Below, in pieces: positions 22,208-32,998 of a DNA stretch of 64,000 nucleotides. Both the position numbers and the translations under genes were made by a program. Each line of letters opens with the position of its first letter. The stretch's first letter is position 1. Below the pieces are notes generated by a model. The model was not told the origin of the DNA, did no database searches, and saw only the letters and a list, made by a program, of their open reading frames with translations. The stretch is from Nansenia antarctica (lineage: Eukaryota > Chordata > Actinopteri > Argentiniformes > Microstomatidae). The DNA lies in NCBI GenBank assembly GCA_963989245.1, contig OZ022339.1, positions 58,591,982 through 58,655,981 on the forward strand, written 5' to 3'.

Positions 22208-24875
22208 AGACCAGACCAGCACCCAGAGAGGCCAGGCCCAGACAGGACAGGACAGGACAGGACAGGACCGTACCGGCCCAGTCCAGCACAGAACCGCCAG
22301 ACTCAGTCTAACACAGTACAGAGTGTAACAGAACAGCCTGGACAAGTCCAAAACAACACAGCACAGAACAGTTCAACCTAACTGCACCCAACATGTGCAG
22401 TCAAGCAAAGAGTGCTCTAGTTCAGTCCAACCCACAAATCCCCGCCCAATTCAGTCCAGCAGAAATGTCACAGCACAGTCTCTGACATGACAAACACCAC
22501 CTTCTCCTCCTCCATGACAGTGTTCTCCTCGCTCCCCTCCTTTACTCCCCTCTTGTTCCTCTCATCAGCACTAGGGTGCAGGACTGCCCCCTGCTGGTCA
22601 TTTTCCTACTATCAGGTCCTCTGTTGTCCTCCCTCTTCCACTGTTTGTGTCCCTGGCACTGGTTGAGTTTGTTCGTCCCTCCCTCCTTTCCTTGAAGTAA
22701 ACACTGATCTAACATGTTGGGATTGGTCTGCACTGTATTGGTCTGCACTGTATGTCGAGTCATCATTCAGATCAGGGAGTTCTTCAAGGAAGAGTGGAAG
22801 CAAGGATGCTTCTCAGCCAGTTACAGCTGCTATAGCCAAGAGCTTTGTGTTTCCCCTGGTTTTGTTTGTTTTCTGTGCTCTGTGATGATTTGATGGGATG
22901 TTTTCTAACCAGGGAATTGGGGGAGACGGGCATTTGTGACTGTCACGAGAGCGTCTCCGTATTTGGTGACAGACTTAAACAAAATTGTGTTAAATCTAAG
23001 CGTGCCGGTCTGTCTGAGGTTCAGTGATGGGGTTCTGTCCTCCACTGGACTTTTGTTCTTCAAGTAGAAACTAGTTTGGTGCCAACTTTGGTCTTTTTAT
23101 TTTTATTTCTTTTTTAAAAATTATTAATCTGTACGATATTGTTGGCAATAAGTTTACCCAGGTTGCAGTGTGTTCTGGTGGTTCAAACAATGGTCAAATG
23201 GATCCAAGGAACCAAGGGTGGTCTGCCTGGTAGTATATACTGTACATGAGGACTCACCAACACTTACACAACAGTGTTCTTTTTCCTATCCATTTTCAAG
23301 CAGTATCGACTCAATCTTCATCGAAGCAAGTCTTGTCATCAATTATTATGATACTTCTTGTCACAAAGGACATCACTTAGTTAGACTTGTGAAAACTAGA
23401 GGGGTCTAGTTTTTAGTTCAGTGTTAACAAACTCCCACTGAGCTTCAGTGTCTGAGTGTGTTTGAGAGGAACTGTACTGGGCTATAGTTCACACCGGGAA
23501 TCCTCCTTATAGCTGTTTTTTCTACTCTTCTCAAATAAGAACCCCCCCCCTCTTTTTCATTATGCTGTTTATGTGTTAGCAATTAGCCTAGTTCAGTGAA
23601 TAAGACCATTTTGTTAGGAAAGAATTTGACCACAAGCCTTTCTTTTCATAGTGCCTTTATTGTACAAGGGGAGCATTGGCAGAGCTGAGAATAGAATAGC
23701 AGCGTTATCTAAATGCCAAACAGTTTTAAATTTAGCATTAGTGTCCAACAGACCAGATAAAGAAGATACTATTATAACAATTCACCCTGTGGTATTCACT
23801 ATTCTGAGTATTCTGTACACACACCATGTTAACTGTGAAATGCGTACAAGCTTATTTCACTACAGTACATGCCTTGTTAATAGAATCCTACAAAGCAGAT
23901 GGACTGATATGTAGTGGTCAAATTAGAGCGGCGAGGAGGAGTAGAGTTGCCCCAACTACCAAACCAAGAAGCACTTCCTGATAAACTTGAAAAAAACAAA
24001 GAAACATCAACACAATAACAGAGATGAATTGAAATCCATCATGCTGTCTGGTATGTTTTGTCAGTTCCCCTGTGTGCCTAAGAACAACATGGAGAGAAGG
24101 ATGCTTCCCATATTGCCCTGTCATTGCTCCCCCCCGCCTCCCTGTTTTCCATTCAGTATCCATGTCCTCGTGTACAGTACCGTTGTTTGAGCCCCCAGCC
24201 CCTGCACGCTGGTTGTATACCCCCCCACCCCACCCCCTCCCGGTAGAGCCCATCTTTTGGGTGTCCCTGTCAGTCTGTCTGTGTGAACTGCTTCTGGATG
24301 CTTGCTAAGGTTTTTACTTTGCCTGCGGAATACTCTTGTCAATGTTTCAATTGAATGTGCAAATTGTAAATATACTACTACTACTTCTACTACCATGATC
24401 ACGTTTGTTTTTGCTCTGTCCCTCTCTTTTTATTTGTCTTAAAGAATAACTTTCACCATTAATTTATGCCCCCCCCCCACCCTCCAATTATTTTGCTGTA
24501 AAATGTATCAAAGAAAATAGTCCCCCCCCCACCCCCCCATCTTGTACCCTATATGCTTTCAGGTGTGCTTTACAGGTGGCACAATTTAGACTGGAGCAGA
24601 GTTCCAGCGTCCTGAAAGTAGATTACTCCATGTTGGTGACCGTTGTTCTTCATGAAATGGCTTTAACGATAGCTTCTCTGGAGCTTCTTTTCATTACACA
24701 TAAGCTTTTTATTTTTATTTTTAAAGAATGATATTGCAAGTGTCCTTTAGTATACCTCCAGTACTAAATGGCTTCATCTAATATTGTACATATAATGTAC
24801 TTTTATTTTATGTTATATCTATTCATAAATGGTCGATTTCATATTTTGTACAAAAATGCCCCATGTGTACAGAAT

Positions 24876-24881
24876 AATAAA
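24876..24881 (+). promoter_or_regulatory. AATAAA polyadenylation signal
   Basis: A canonical hexamer about 2.67 kb after the ppp2r5c stop. It is a likely proximal end of the transcript. Confidence 0.6.
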
Positions 24882-25079
24882 GGTTATTAGCAGCTGCAGA
24901 CAGTTATCAACATGTGACTATTTGCATTTAGAACTGTTTAGAATTTGGATTCTAATACTTTTGTTTTTTTGTTTTGTTTGTTTCTGCATTCAATAGTATG
25001 TGTTGATCATACATACTCATTCGCTTTTTGTGTGCTTTTATCCAAATCTTCAGTGGTGTACATCTATCTATATACGGTA

Positions 25080-25085
25080 AATAAA
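25080..25085 (+). promoter_or_regulatory. AATAAA, alternative distal polyadenylation signal
   Basis: A second canonical hexamer about 200 bp further on, followed by a T-rich and then GTCTGGTGTT stretch resembling a downstream element. Confidence 0.45.
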
Positions 25086-26261
25086 GAGAACATGTGAGTT
25101 TTATATTTTCATCCTAAAACCTGTCTGGTGTTCTTTCATTATTTACCCTCTGAATTGAAATCTGCAAATACAGACTCCAGTATTGCTCATATTGAGAGCT
25201 GCATCCGCTTGCCTATCAAGGTTTCAGTCCAGGCCTATGCAGAAACCAATTAATTTCCCCTTTTGTAGGATGCATCACTACACATGTGCACTATGTTTAA
25301 CTGACGCGAGCTGATCTAACCGTAAACCACTCGCCAACGAGAAAGGCTCAAATGAAAGTGAAAGGTGAAAAGTGTCAACAAAAGCTGGTTTTATTACCCT
25401 TTTTTTTTTCATAATATGCAACTTGAAGTTTTGAGGTACCCACTCAATATAACAAACAACAGTTTAAGGATCACTAAATAGGCCTACTTATAATTTGTGA
25501 ACCGGATTCCCTGTCGTTTGCCGTAGGCTACTGGTAAGGGTGTCTCCCATGGCTTGTAAACAAACTTTGGTTTTAGGACGTGTTCAAAAGCAAGGACTGT
25601 GATCATCTAATTATGTGTAGTTATGTGTTTTTAGCATGTTGATGTTCTATCAGCATGTTGTGATGTTATAAAAATGAACGTTCGTCGCATGTGCCATTGT
25701 TAGCCGCTGGCTGTTAGCAGCCGTTGTTTTGTTTTGTGAGGTTTCTCCCATTCTACATTTGAGGTGTACCAATATTCAAAGACGTATATCGTCTTCAACT
25801 TTTTTCTGATTTCAATGTATGACACATCATTTGAAAGCTTACAATTGTAGTTTCAGAATATGTAAACAACTGAAAAATGACTTCAGCAACTGGTTGATCA
25901 AAACACTGTCTGGTGTCAGAGGTATATGATTCTGAGCTTTGATTTCATGTACAGCCAGTTACATGACTCACAGCTGCAAGCTTAGGTAATGCTAGAAACG
26001 GTCTGGTGTCTCACCCATCCTATTATGTATAGTACATCACAGTATACCTTTTCTTATATATTTTCACACAAGACATCAATATTAATTCAGTTGGACCTGG
26101 GCTGATGATCCCAGTTGGAATATGTATAATTCGGTGAGGTGACACTTTCAGAATGTTGCAGATAAAAAGCCTCCCATGACTCCCATGAACATGACACCCA
26201 TACCTGTTTTACACTGCGTTTCTATCTGATCATTCCAACCCACCAAATATCCTTTCAAAGA
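25086..26261. other. Intergenic, repeat only
   Basis: Apart from the inverted repeat copy at 25575-25890, I see no supportable feature. Confidence 0.5.
25575..25890. repeat. Inverted, diverged copy of the 14420-14765 repeat
   Basis: AGGACGTGTTCAAAAGCAAG, TTTTTAGCATGTTGATGTTC and CATCATTTGAAAGCTTAC are reverse complements, with changes, of sequence near 14755, 14690 and 14485. This is probably an internal part of a hAT-like element. Confidence 0.6.
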
Positions 26262-26697
26262 AAGGAGCACCATACCTACTGTGAAACATGGAGGAGGTTC
26301 GGTTATGTTTTGGGGCTGCTTTGCTGTGTCTGGAACCAAATCCGAACTTGAATCTGTGCAGGGCACAATGAAATCTCAAGACTATCAAGGCATTCTGGAG
26401 CAAAACGTACTGACCAGTGTTAGAAAGCTCTGGCTCAGTCGCAGGTCATGGGTCCTCCAACAGAATAATGACCCAAAACACACAGCTAAAAGCACCCAAG
26501 AATGGATAAGAACAAAACATTGGACTATTCTGAAGTGGCCTTCTCAGAGCCCTGATCTGAATCCATTGAACATCTATGGAAAGAGCTGAAACATGCAGCC
26601 TGGAGAAGCACCCTTCAAACCTGAGACAGCTGGAGCAGTTTGCTCAGGAAGACTGGGCCAAGCTACCTGATGACAGGTGCAGAAGTCTCATTGAGAG
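26262..26697 (+). pseudogene. Tc1 transposase 3' fragment
   Basis: It encodes TVKHGGGSVMFWGCFAVSG, VLQQNNDPKHTAKSTQEW and LKWPSQSPDLNPLNIYGKS, the middle and end of the DDE domain. The second Asp is kept (QNNDPKHT). The acidic residue of the PxENxW motif is missing because it reads PLNIYG after a frame change. It joins the Pao integrase fossil directly at its right end. This is a different Tc1 family from the one at 27832. Confidence 0.85.
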
Positions 26698-27829
26698 CTA
26701 CAGAAATCTCTTTTCCTAGTCCAAGCTCTCTACAGGCCCCGATAAAGTTTGTTCCACAATCCGATCTGAGTGGTTTGGCGGGTCCACGGATAGCAAAGAA
26801 GCGTCTCAGTGCGTTGATGCAGCTTGAGGTGTCCATGGACTCGATGACCTCAATGTGCACTGCCCTTGTGCTCATGCAGGTGAACAGTACTGCCCAGCGT
26901 TTAGTCTCAACAAGTCCTCCTCTCGTACGCCTTGCAGTAACAGTCCACGGGCCAATCCCAACATCCAATCCCACGAACGCTCCGGTGGCAGGTCTGCCAT
27001 TTCTGTTCCTCCATCTTGCCCCGGAGTTTTCGACAGGTGACGCACTTGTAAAGTATAGAGCTGATGAGTCTCTGCTCTTACGGCTCCTTCTGTGAAGTGG
27101 CGGCCTTGGTGTTTCACCTTCTCGTGACAGTGCCTGACTAACAGAGTTTAGACATGGTGACGCCTAGGGAGGATGAAGGGATTCTTCTCACCACTATCCA
27201 GTGCATGCTTTAGCCGGCCTCCGATTCTGATGAGGCCTTCATCCATGATGGGATTGAGTTTGAAGACAGAGCTGCCTTTTCTAATGGGTTTCTCACTAAC
27301 AAGTGAAATGCTCTCCTCTGGGAAGGCTTGTCCTTGGACTGACTTGATGATGACATTTCTGGCTTGAGACAGCTCTTCCGGGGTGCGTGTTTTGTTGCAC
27401 AGATGCCAACCTTTACATCTGGTAGACTGACCTGTGGACTTGTGTGAACGAGCAATGTGAACAAGGACTGCTACAGCTTTCAGGAGTGAGTTCCAGGTGG
27501 AGAAACTAGCAAAGCGTTTAGTAGTCAGCTCTCTATCTTTAGCTTGAGTGACAAAGGTTGTCACCTGAGGACGTATTTCCACATCAGACTCTGGAGTCAC
27601 TAGCTCAAAGGGCTCTTGGGCCTCTCGTTTACCTTCATTGGGTTTATGCAGGAAAGTGGGCCCGGTCAGCCATGTCGTTCCTTCAAGGTGGGATGCTGGG
27701 AGCGACCTGGATGCATGATCGGCTGGGTTGTGCTCTGTAGGCACATAGAGCCATTGCTCTGGCTTCGTGGACTGGTGGATGCGTTGGACTCTGTTGTGGA
27801 CGTACACATGGCAGCGCTTTGTTTCGTTG
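26663..27829 (-). pseudogene. Pao RNase H C-terminus and integrase fragment
   Basis: The minus-strand frame has VPTEHNPADHASRSLPAS, a typical Pao link between RNase H and integrase. Further on are VHIEVIESMDTSSCINALRR and SDCGTNFIGACREL, the integrase core with its second Asp. The frames at 27148-27829, 26872-27117 and 26663-26974 are shifted relative to each other, so the protein is broken. Confidence 0.85.
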
Positions 27830-27831
27830 TA

Positions 27832-29401
27832 CAGTGGGGCAAAAAAGTATTTAGTCAGCCACCAATTGTGCAGGTTCTCCCACTTAAAAAGATGAGAGAG
27901 GCCTGTAATTTTCATCATAGGTACACTTCAACTATGAGAGACAGAATGGGGGGAAATAATCCAGGAAATCACATTGTAGGATTTTTAATGAATTAATTGG
28001 TCAATTCCTCTGTAAAATAAGTATTTGGTCACCTACAAACAAGCCAGATTTCTGGCTCTCACAGACCTGTAACTTCTTCTTTAAGAGGCTCCTCTGTCCT
28101 CCACTCGTTACCTGTATTAATGGCACCTGTTTGAACTCGTTATCAGTATAAAAGACACCTGTCCACAACCTCAAACAGTCACACTCCAAACTCCACTATG
28201 GCCAAGACCAAAGAGCTGTCAAAGGACACCAGAAACAAATTTGTAGACCTGCACCAGGTTGGGAAGACTGAATCTGCAATAGGTAAGCAGCTTGGTGTGA
28301 AGAAATCAACTGTGGGAGCAATTATTAGAAAATGGAAGACATACAAGACCACTGATAATCTCCCTCGATCTGGGGCTCCACGCAAGATCTCACCCCGTGG
28401 GGTCAAAATGATCACAAGAACGGTGAGCAAAAATCCCAGAACCACACGGGGGGACCTAGTGAATGACCTGCAGAGAGCTGGGACCAAAGTAACAAAGGCT
28501 ACCATCAGTAACACACTACGCCGCCAGGGACTCAAATCCTGCAGTGCCAGACGTGTCCCCATGCTTAAGCCAGTACATGTCCAGGCCCGTCTGAAGTTTG
28601 CTAGATGATCCAGAAGAGGATTGGGAGAATGTCATATGGTCAGATGAAACCAAAATATAACTTTTTGGTAAAAACTCAACTCATCGTGTTTGGAGGAGAA
28701 AGAATGCTGAGTTGCATCCAAAGAACACCATACCTACTGTGAAGCATGGGGGTGGAAACATCATGCTTTGGGGCTGTTTTTCTGCAAAGGGACCAGGACG
28801 ACTGATCCGTGTAAAGGAAAGAATGAATGGGGCCATGTATCGTGAGATTTTGAGTGAAAACCTCCTTCCATCAGCAAGGGCATTGAAGATGAAACGTGGC
28901 TGGGTCTTTCAGCATGACAATGATCCCAAACACACCGCCTGGGCAACGAAGGAGTGGCTTCGTAAGAAGCATTTCAAGGTCCTGGAGTGGCCTAGCCAGT
29001 CTCCAGATCTCAACCCCATAGAAAATCTTTGGAGGGAGTTGAAAGTCTGTGTTGCCCAGCGACAGCCCCAAAACATCACTGCTCTAGAGGAGATCTGCAT
29101 GGAGGAATGGGCCAAAATACCAGCAACAGTGTGTGAAAACCTTGTGAAGACTTACAGAAAACGTTTGACCTCTGTCATTGCCAACAAAGGGTATATAACA
29201 AAGTATTGAGATTAACTTTTGTTATTGACCAAATACTTATTTTCCACCATAATTAGCAAAAAAAAACAATGTGATTTTCTGGATTTTTTTTCTCCAAATT
29301 TTGTCTCTCATAGTTGAAGTGTACCTATGATGAAAATGACAGGCCTCTCTCATCTCTCATCTCTTTTTAAGTGGCTGACTAAATACTTTTTTGCCCCACT
29401 G
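27832..29401 (+). mobile_element. Tc1-like transposon inserted at TA in the Pao fossil
   Basis: Inverted ends begin CAGTGGGGCAAAAAAGTATT on both sides and extend for over 100 bp, with a deletion in the right copy. TA flanks it at 27830-27831 and 29402-29403. It is 1570 bp, the usual Tc1 size. The flanking Pao RNase H coding sequence reads across the site once one TA is counted. Confidence 0.93.
28198..29209 (+). pseudogene. Tc1 transposase, broken in the middle
   Basis: The first frame (28198-28608) starts AKTKELSKDTRNKFVDLHQV and holds the paired helix-turn-helix DNA-binding region. It ends at a premature stop after VQARLKFAR. The following WSDETK block (first Asp) is out of frame, with a TAA at about 28658. 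The second frame (28712-29209) has FQHDNDPKHTAWATKEW (second Asp) and NPIENLWRELK (the final Glu of a DD34E triad) and ends KGYITKY. The copy looks fairly young but cannot make full-length protein. Confidence 0.9.
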
Positions 29402-29404
29402 TAT

Positions 29405-29654
29405 ATATACCTGAGAACGACTTTGCTGTCACAATCGAACGTCACACTGTACATCTTGAAGTCCATTTCATCTAGGATGAGCTCTGCCATTTCAACTGCC
29501 AACACTGCGACACACAATTCAACCCGGGGCCGTAACAATTCAAAGCCGTAGGTTCAGACCATGGGGCCAACTTGGCCTTTCCCAGAACAAAGCTTACGTC
29601 CTTCTGGCCATCTTCATTAGTAGCTGAGAGATAGGCCACTGCACCGATGGCTTT
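29405..29654 (-). pseudogene. Pao RNase H fragment between two insertions
   Basis: The minus frames carry AVAYLSATNEDGQKDVSFVL and, after a break, VAVLAVEMAELILDEMDF, then FDCDSKVVLRYI, the RNase H domain. The Tc1 at 27832-29401 cuts it on one side and the LINE on the other. Confidence 0.85.
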
Positions 29655-30063
29655 GAATGAATGAATGAATGAATGGTCTTTATTGTCATTAATATAGTAC
29701 AGGTACCATACAACGAAATTTGGGAGGGGGGGCTCCCCTGGTGCTAGGAAAAAAAATACTAAAAACAAGAAGGGAAAAAGAGCTGGTTTACATAAATAAA
29801 GGCTATATACACTATCCACTATACTATACTATACAAATAAAACACTGTGCTGTACTCTATGCTATGCTATAAATATCCTAACATTTCCTATCTCTGAACC
29901 TTATGTACCCGAGGGTTGTCATATTACACATAGTATTATTGCACATTCATTTAAAGTGTCGCAGTTTGCAGGTTTGAAATGTTCACAGTTGTGTTTCAGT
30001 ATTTCACTTGATTACAATCTAGTAGCTGCCATCAAATTGTCTAGATTGTCCAGGGCCTAGAAC

Positions 30064-30338
30064 CTAGGTCTTTGCTGTGTTCAGGGCCTGAATGGCCCTA
30101 GGGTAGAAGCTGAGCTTCAGTCTATTTGTCCTTGCGGACATGGTCCTGAACCGCCTGCCCGAGGGCAGCCGAACAAAGTGTTCGTTCCCAGGGTGGGATG
30201 GGTCTCTGGAGATCTTGGAGGCCTTCCTGAGGCAGCGTGTGTTGTACAGCTCTTCCAGAGAGGGGAGGGGGGCGCCGATGATCTTCTGGGCCGATCTCAC
30301 GACTCTCTGTAGCGCTTTCCTCTCTGCGGCTGTGCGTA
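30064..30338 (-). pseudogene. LINE protein C-terminal domain fragment
   Basis: The minus strand encodes AQKIIGAPLPSLEELYNTRC, DPSHPGNEHFVRLPSGRRFR and RLKLSFYPRAIQALNTAKT, the conserved C-terminal domain of L2-type proteins. The domain is cut off from the reverse transcriptase by the insert at 30339. Confidence 0.85.
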
Positions 30339-30815
30339 GTTTAGTTTAGTTTAGTTTATTAGTTTATTATATCGAGGACAATCCAAATACATGAACCATA
30401 TAAAATACAGTAAAAAAGGCAGCGTTAGCCTAGTCGGCTAATTTTCAGCTGAAGTCCCCGGCCAGTTGCAACATGGCATCCTGAAAAGTAACGTCATTAG
30501 TTAAAATAAAACATTTAAATATTCTAAGAACACGTGGCTGAGACAAGGTACCCCAACATCACACTTGACAAAAAACACACGTAAGCAAGCTGAGGTGATG
30601 GAAGGGGCTACAACAAACACCACATACACACTTATGGGGGCAGCGACATTTCAAGCACATAGAAGCCACAGGACAATTACAGGCCACACAACATTAAGCA
30701 CTTACAAACAGCAATACATTAAACAAAACAAAACATACAAAAAAAGGCATTATGGGGAGGCAGCACAGAGAGGGATTAATGAGGACAAGTATAGTTCTGT
30801 GTCAGCCAGGCTTTC
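30339..30815 (-). mobile_element. Retroposon-like insert inside the LINE
   Basis: This 475-bp block has no LINE match. On the minus strand it ends in a TAAACTAAACTAAAC tail after TTGTCCTCGATATAATAAAC, as a SINE or short LINE would. Family unknown. The right border is approximate. Confidence 0.5.
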
Positions 30816-32607
30816 ATGTGTGTTGTGAGGTGTAGAGGTTGTAGAGGATGGGGCTTAGCACACAGCCCTGGGGGGACCCAGTGCTGAGTCTGAGGGCTGT
30901 GGAGGTGTGGGAGCCCACCCGCACCCTCTGGGGGCGGTCAGACAGGAAGTCCTTGATCCATGCACAGATGGAGTGTGATAGTCCCAGGTCTAGTAGTTTG
31001 GTCACTAGCCTGTCTGGAAGGATGGTGTTGAAGGCAGAGCTGAAGTCCACAAAGAGCAGTCTCGCGTAGCTGTTCCCCCTCTCCAGGTGGGATAGAGTGG
31101 AGTGGAGAGTCGTCGCGATGGCGTCCTCTGTGGACCTGTGGGCTCTGTAGGCGAACTGGTATGGATCCAGGTTGGGCGGGAGGCGTGTGACTATGTGGGC
31201 CCGGACCAGTTTCTCGAAGCACTTCATGATGATTGGTGTGAGTGCCACCGGGCGGTAGTCGTTTAGGCAGCTCACCGTGCTTTTCTTCGGGACTGGGATG
31301 ACTGTTGAGGTTTTCAGGCAGGGTGGGATGGTGGCCTGGCACAGGGTCTGGTTGAAGATGTTGGTGAAAACCCCGGCCAGCTGGTCGGCGCAGTCCCTCA
31401 GCACCCGTCCCAGGACGCCATCCGGCCCTGAGGCTTTTCTGCGGTCCACCGCCTTCAGCACGCGTCTCACTTCATGCTCTGTGAGGGTGAGGCTGCTGAG
31501 AGCTGGAGAGAGTGGTGTTTGTGTTGTGGTTACCTCCGTTCGCCCCTCGTCGAACCGGGCGTAGAAGGAGTTCAGCTCTTCCGCCAGCAGGGGGTCGTCC
31601 TCCGCGGCTGTGAGCCTGTTGGCTCTGAAGTTTGTCATGTGCTGAACCCCCTGCCACACCCGCCTGGAGTCGTTGCTCAGGAAGCATTCCTCAATCTTCT
31701 CTCTGTGGTCTGCCTTGGCCTCCCGGATGCCACGGTTTAGGTTAGCCCTGTTGGTGCTGTACAGCAGTGTGTCCTTCGCTGAGAAGGCGTTGTCCCTCTC
31801 CTTGAGCAGTTTTCGGACCTTCTCAGTCATCCATGGCTTCGTGTTGGGGTAGACCCGGACACGTTTGTCCATGGTGGCTGAGTTGGTGCAGTTCACTATG
31901 TGGTTCAGAACCGACGACGTGAACTGTTCCAGGTCCTCATGCTCATATTCCTGCCATGAGGTGTCATTCAGGCAGATCTGCAGTGGGGCGGACCCTGCTG
32001 GCCAGGTTCTGACAGTCTTAGTGGTGATGGGAGCACTTTTCCTCATGGGAGTGTAGGCTGGGATCAGGAGGATGGACACGTGGTCAGACATGCCTAGATG
32101 AGCTAGCGGTCTAGCCTGGTAGGCAAGCTTGATGTTGGTGTATACCTTGTCCAGTGTGTTATCTCCTCTTGTTGCACATTTAACATGCTGATAGAACTTG
32201 GGTAGTACTACCTTCAGGTCAGCATGATTGAAATCCCCCGCGATGATGTGTACTGCTTGAGGATCTGCGCTCTGTCCACCACTGATGACGTCATGTAGCC
32301 GTGCTAATGCTAGGCTAGCATCTGCGCTTGGTGCAATGTAAACAGCTGTTATGTACGCTGCGTTGAATTCCCTCGGGAGGTATGTGGGTCGGCATTTAAC
32401 AGTCAAGTATTCCAGGTCTGGGGAGCAGTGGCTACTTACAGTTTTTGTGTTTAAGCACCAGCTGTCCTTCGTAGATATGATCAGGCCGCCTCCGCGCGTT
32501 TTCTCGCTAAGCAGCGTCCTGTCGGCACGGTGTAAAGTGCGGCCTTGTAGCGCGACCGCAGAGTCGATAATGGAAGCGCTGAGCCAGGTTTCTGTGAGAA
32601 TAATCAC
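30814..32607 (-). pseudogene. LINE endonuclease-reverse transcriptase frame, truncated
   Basis: 597 codons open. The N-terminal part is an apurinic-like endonuclease (ILTETWLSA, IIAGDFNHADLK, LGMSDHVSILL). The reverse transcriptase has IPVPKKSTVSCLNDYRPVAL, LLFVDFSSAFNTI (first catalytic Asp) and GSPQGCVLSPILYNLYT. A stop then precedes the expected (F/Y)ADD box, where the foreign insert begins. It is therefore open for a long way but lacks two catalytic aspartates. Confidence 0.9.
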
Positions 32608-32960
32608 ACAGCTATCCCATGCAAATCTGGCTTATCCGGGCTCCTCCTTAGCCTAGCTAGCAGGCCTCCCCTGCGGCCTCGGCGTTGCTTACGGTCTCGA
32701 CGCCGTCGTTTGCGTCTCAGGGTTGGGACTGTGTACCACCCGGTAAGCGAGCAATGTCGTGTGGGATCCTTTGTTGCTTCAGGAACTCCGCTGTTACTGT
32801 CTTCTCGTTTTGCGCACCAACTTCTAGTAAGTCTAGTCTGCTGTAGGTACTATTTACACAACAGTACCCTATAAGTACTGACATAAAAATGTACATACAA
32901 ATGTACTTAAAAACGCTAAAAAGCACCAACGTCGGGAGCTCTCCCAGCCTCGCGTGCGAA

Positions 32961-32977
32961 CGCGCCGCCATCTTGGA
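32961..32977 (-). promoter_or_regulatory. YY1-like site in the LINE 5' leader
   Basis: CGCGCCGCCATCTTGGA on the plus strand contains the YY1 core CCGCCATCTT, which helps position start sites in several LINE promoters. It lies about 20 bp from the LINE 5' end. Binding here is inferred. Confidence 0.5.
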
Positions 32978-32998
32978 TAGTCTTGGATAGTCTTGGAT

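Larger units (their letters stand above)
22208..25085 (+). other. ppp2r5c: ppp2r5c 3' UTR with two candidate poly(A) signals
   Basis: About 2.7 kb of non-coding sequence follows the stop codon. It begins with an ACAGG pentanucleotide run (22230-22266) and holds several C-rich tracts near 24205-24240 and 24470-24540. AATAAA occurs at 24876-24881 and again at 25080-25085, each in an A/T-rich setting with T- or GT-rich sequence downstream. No other gene is seen in this stretch. Confidence 0.7.
29655..32998 (-). mobile_element. L2-type LINE, near full length, inserted in the Pao fossil
   Basis: On the minus strand it starts with three 10-bp CTATCCAAGA-type repeats, then a CCAAGATGGCGGCGCG leader. 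It continues through an endonuclease/reverse transcriptase frame and a C-terminal domain at 30300-30064. It ends GACAATAAAGACC followed by an ATTC repeat. The Pao sequence resumes on both sides with TTT shared. A block at about 30339-30815 is foreign to it. A second copy of its 3' tail lies at 56072-56474. Confidence 0.88.
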
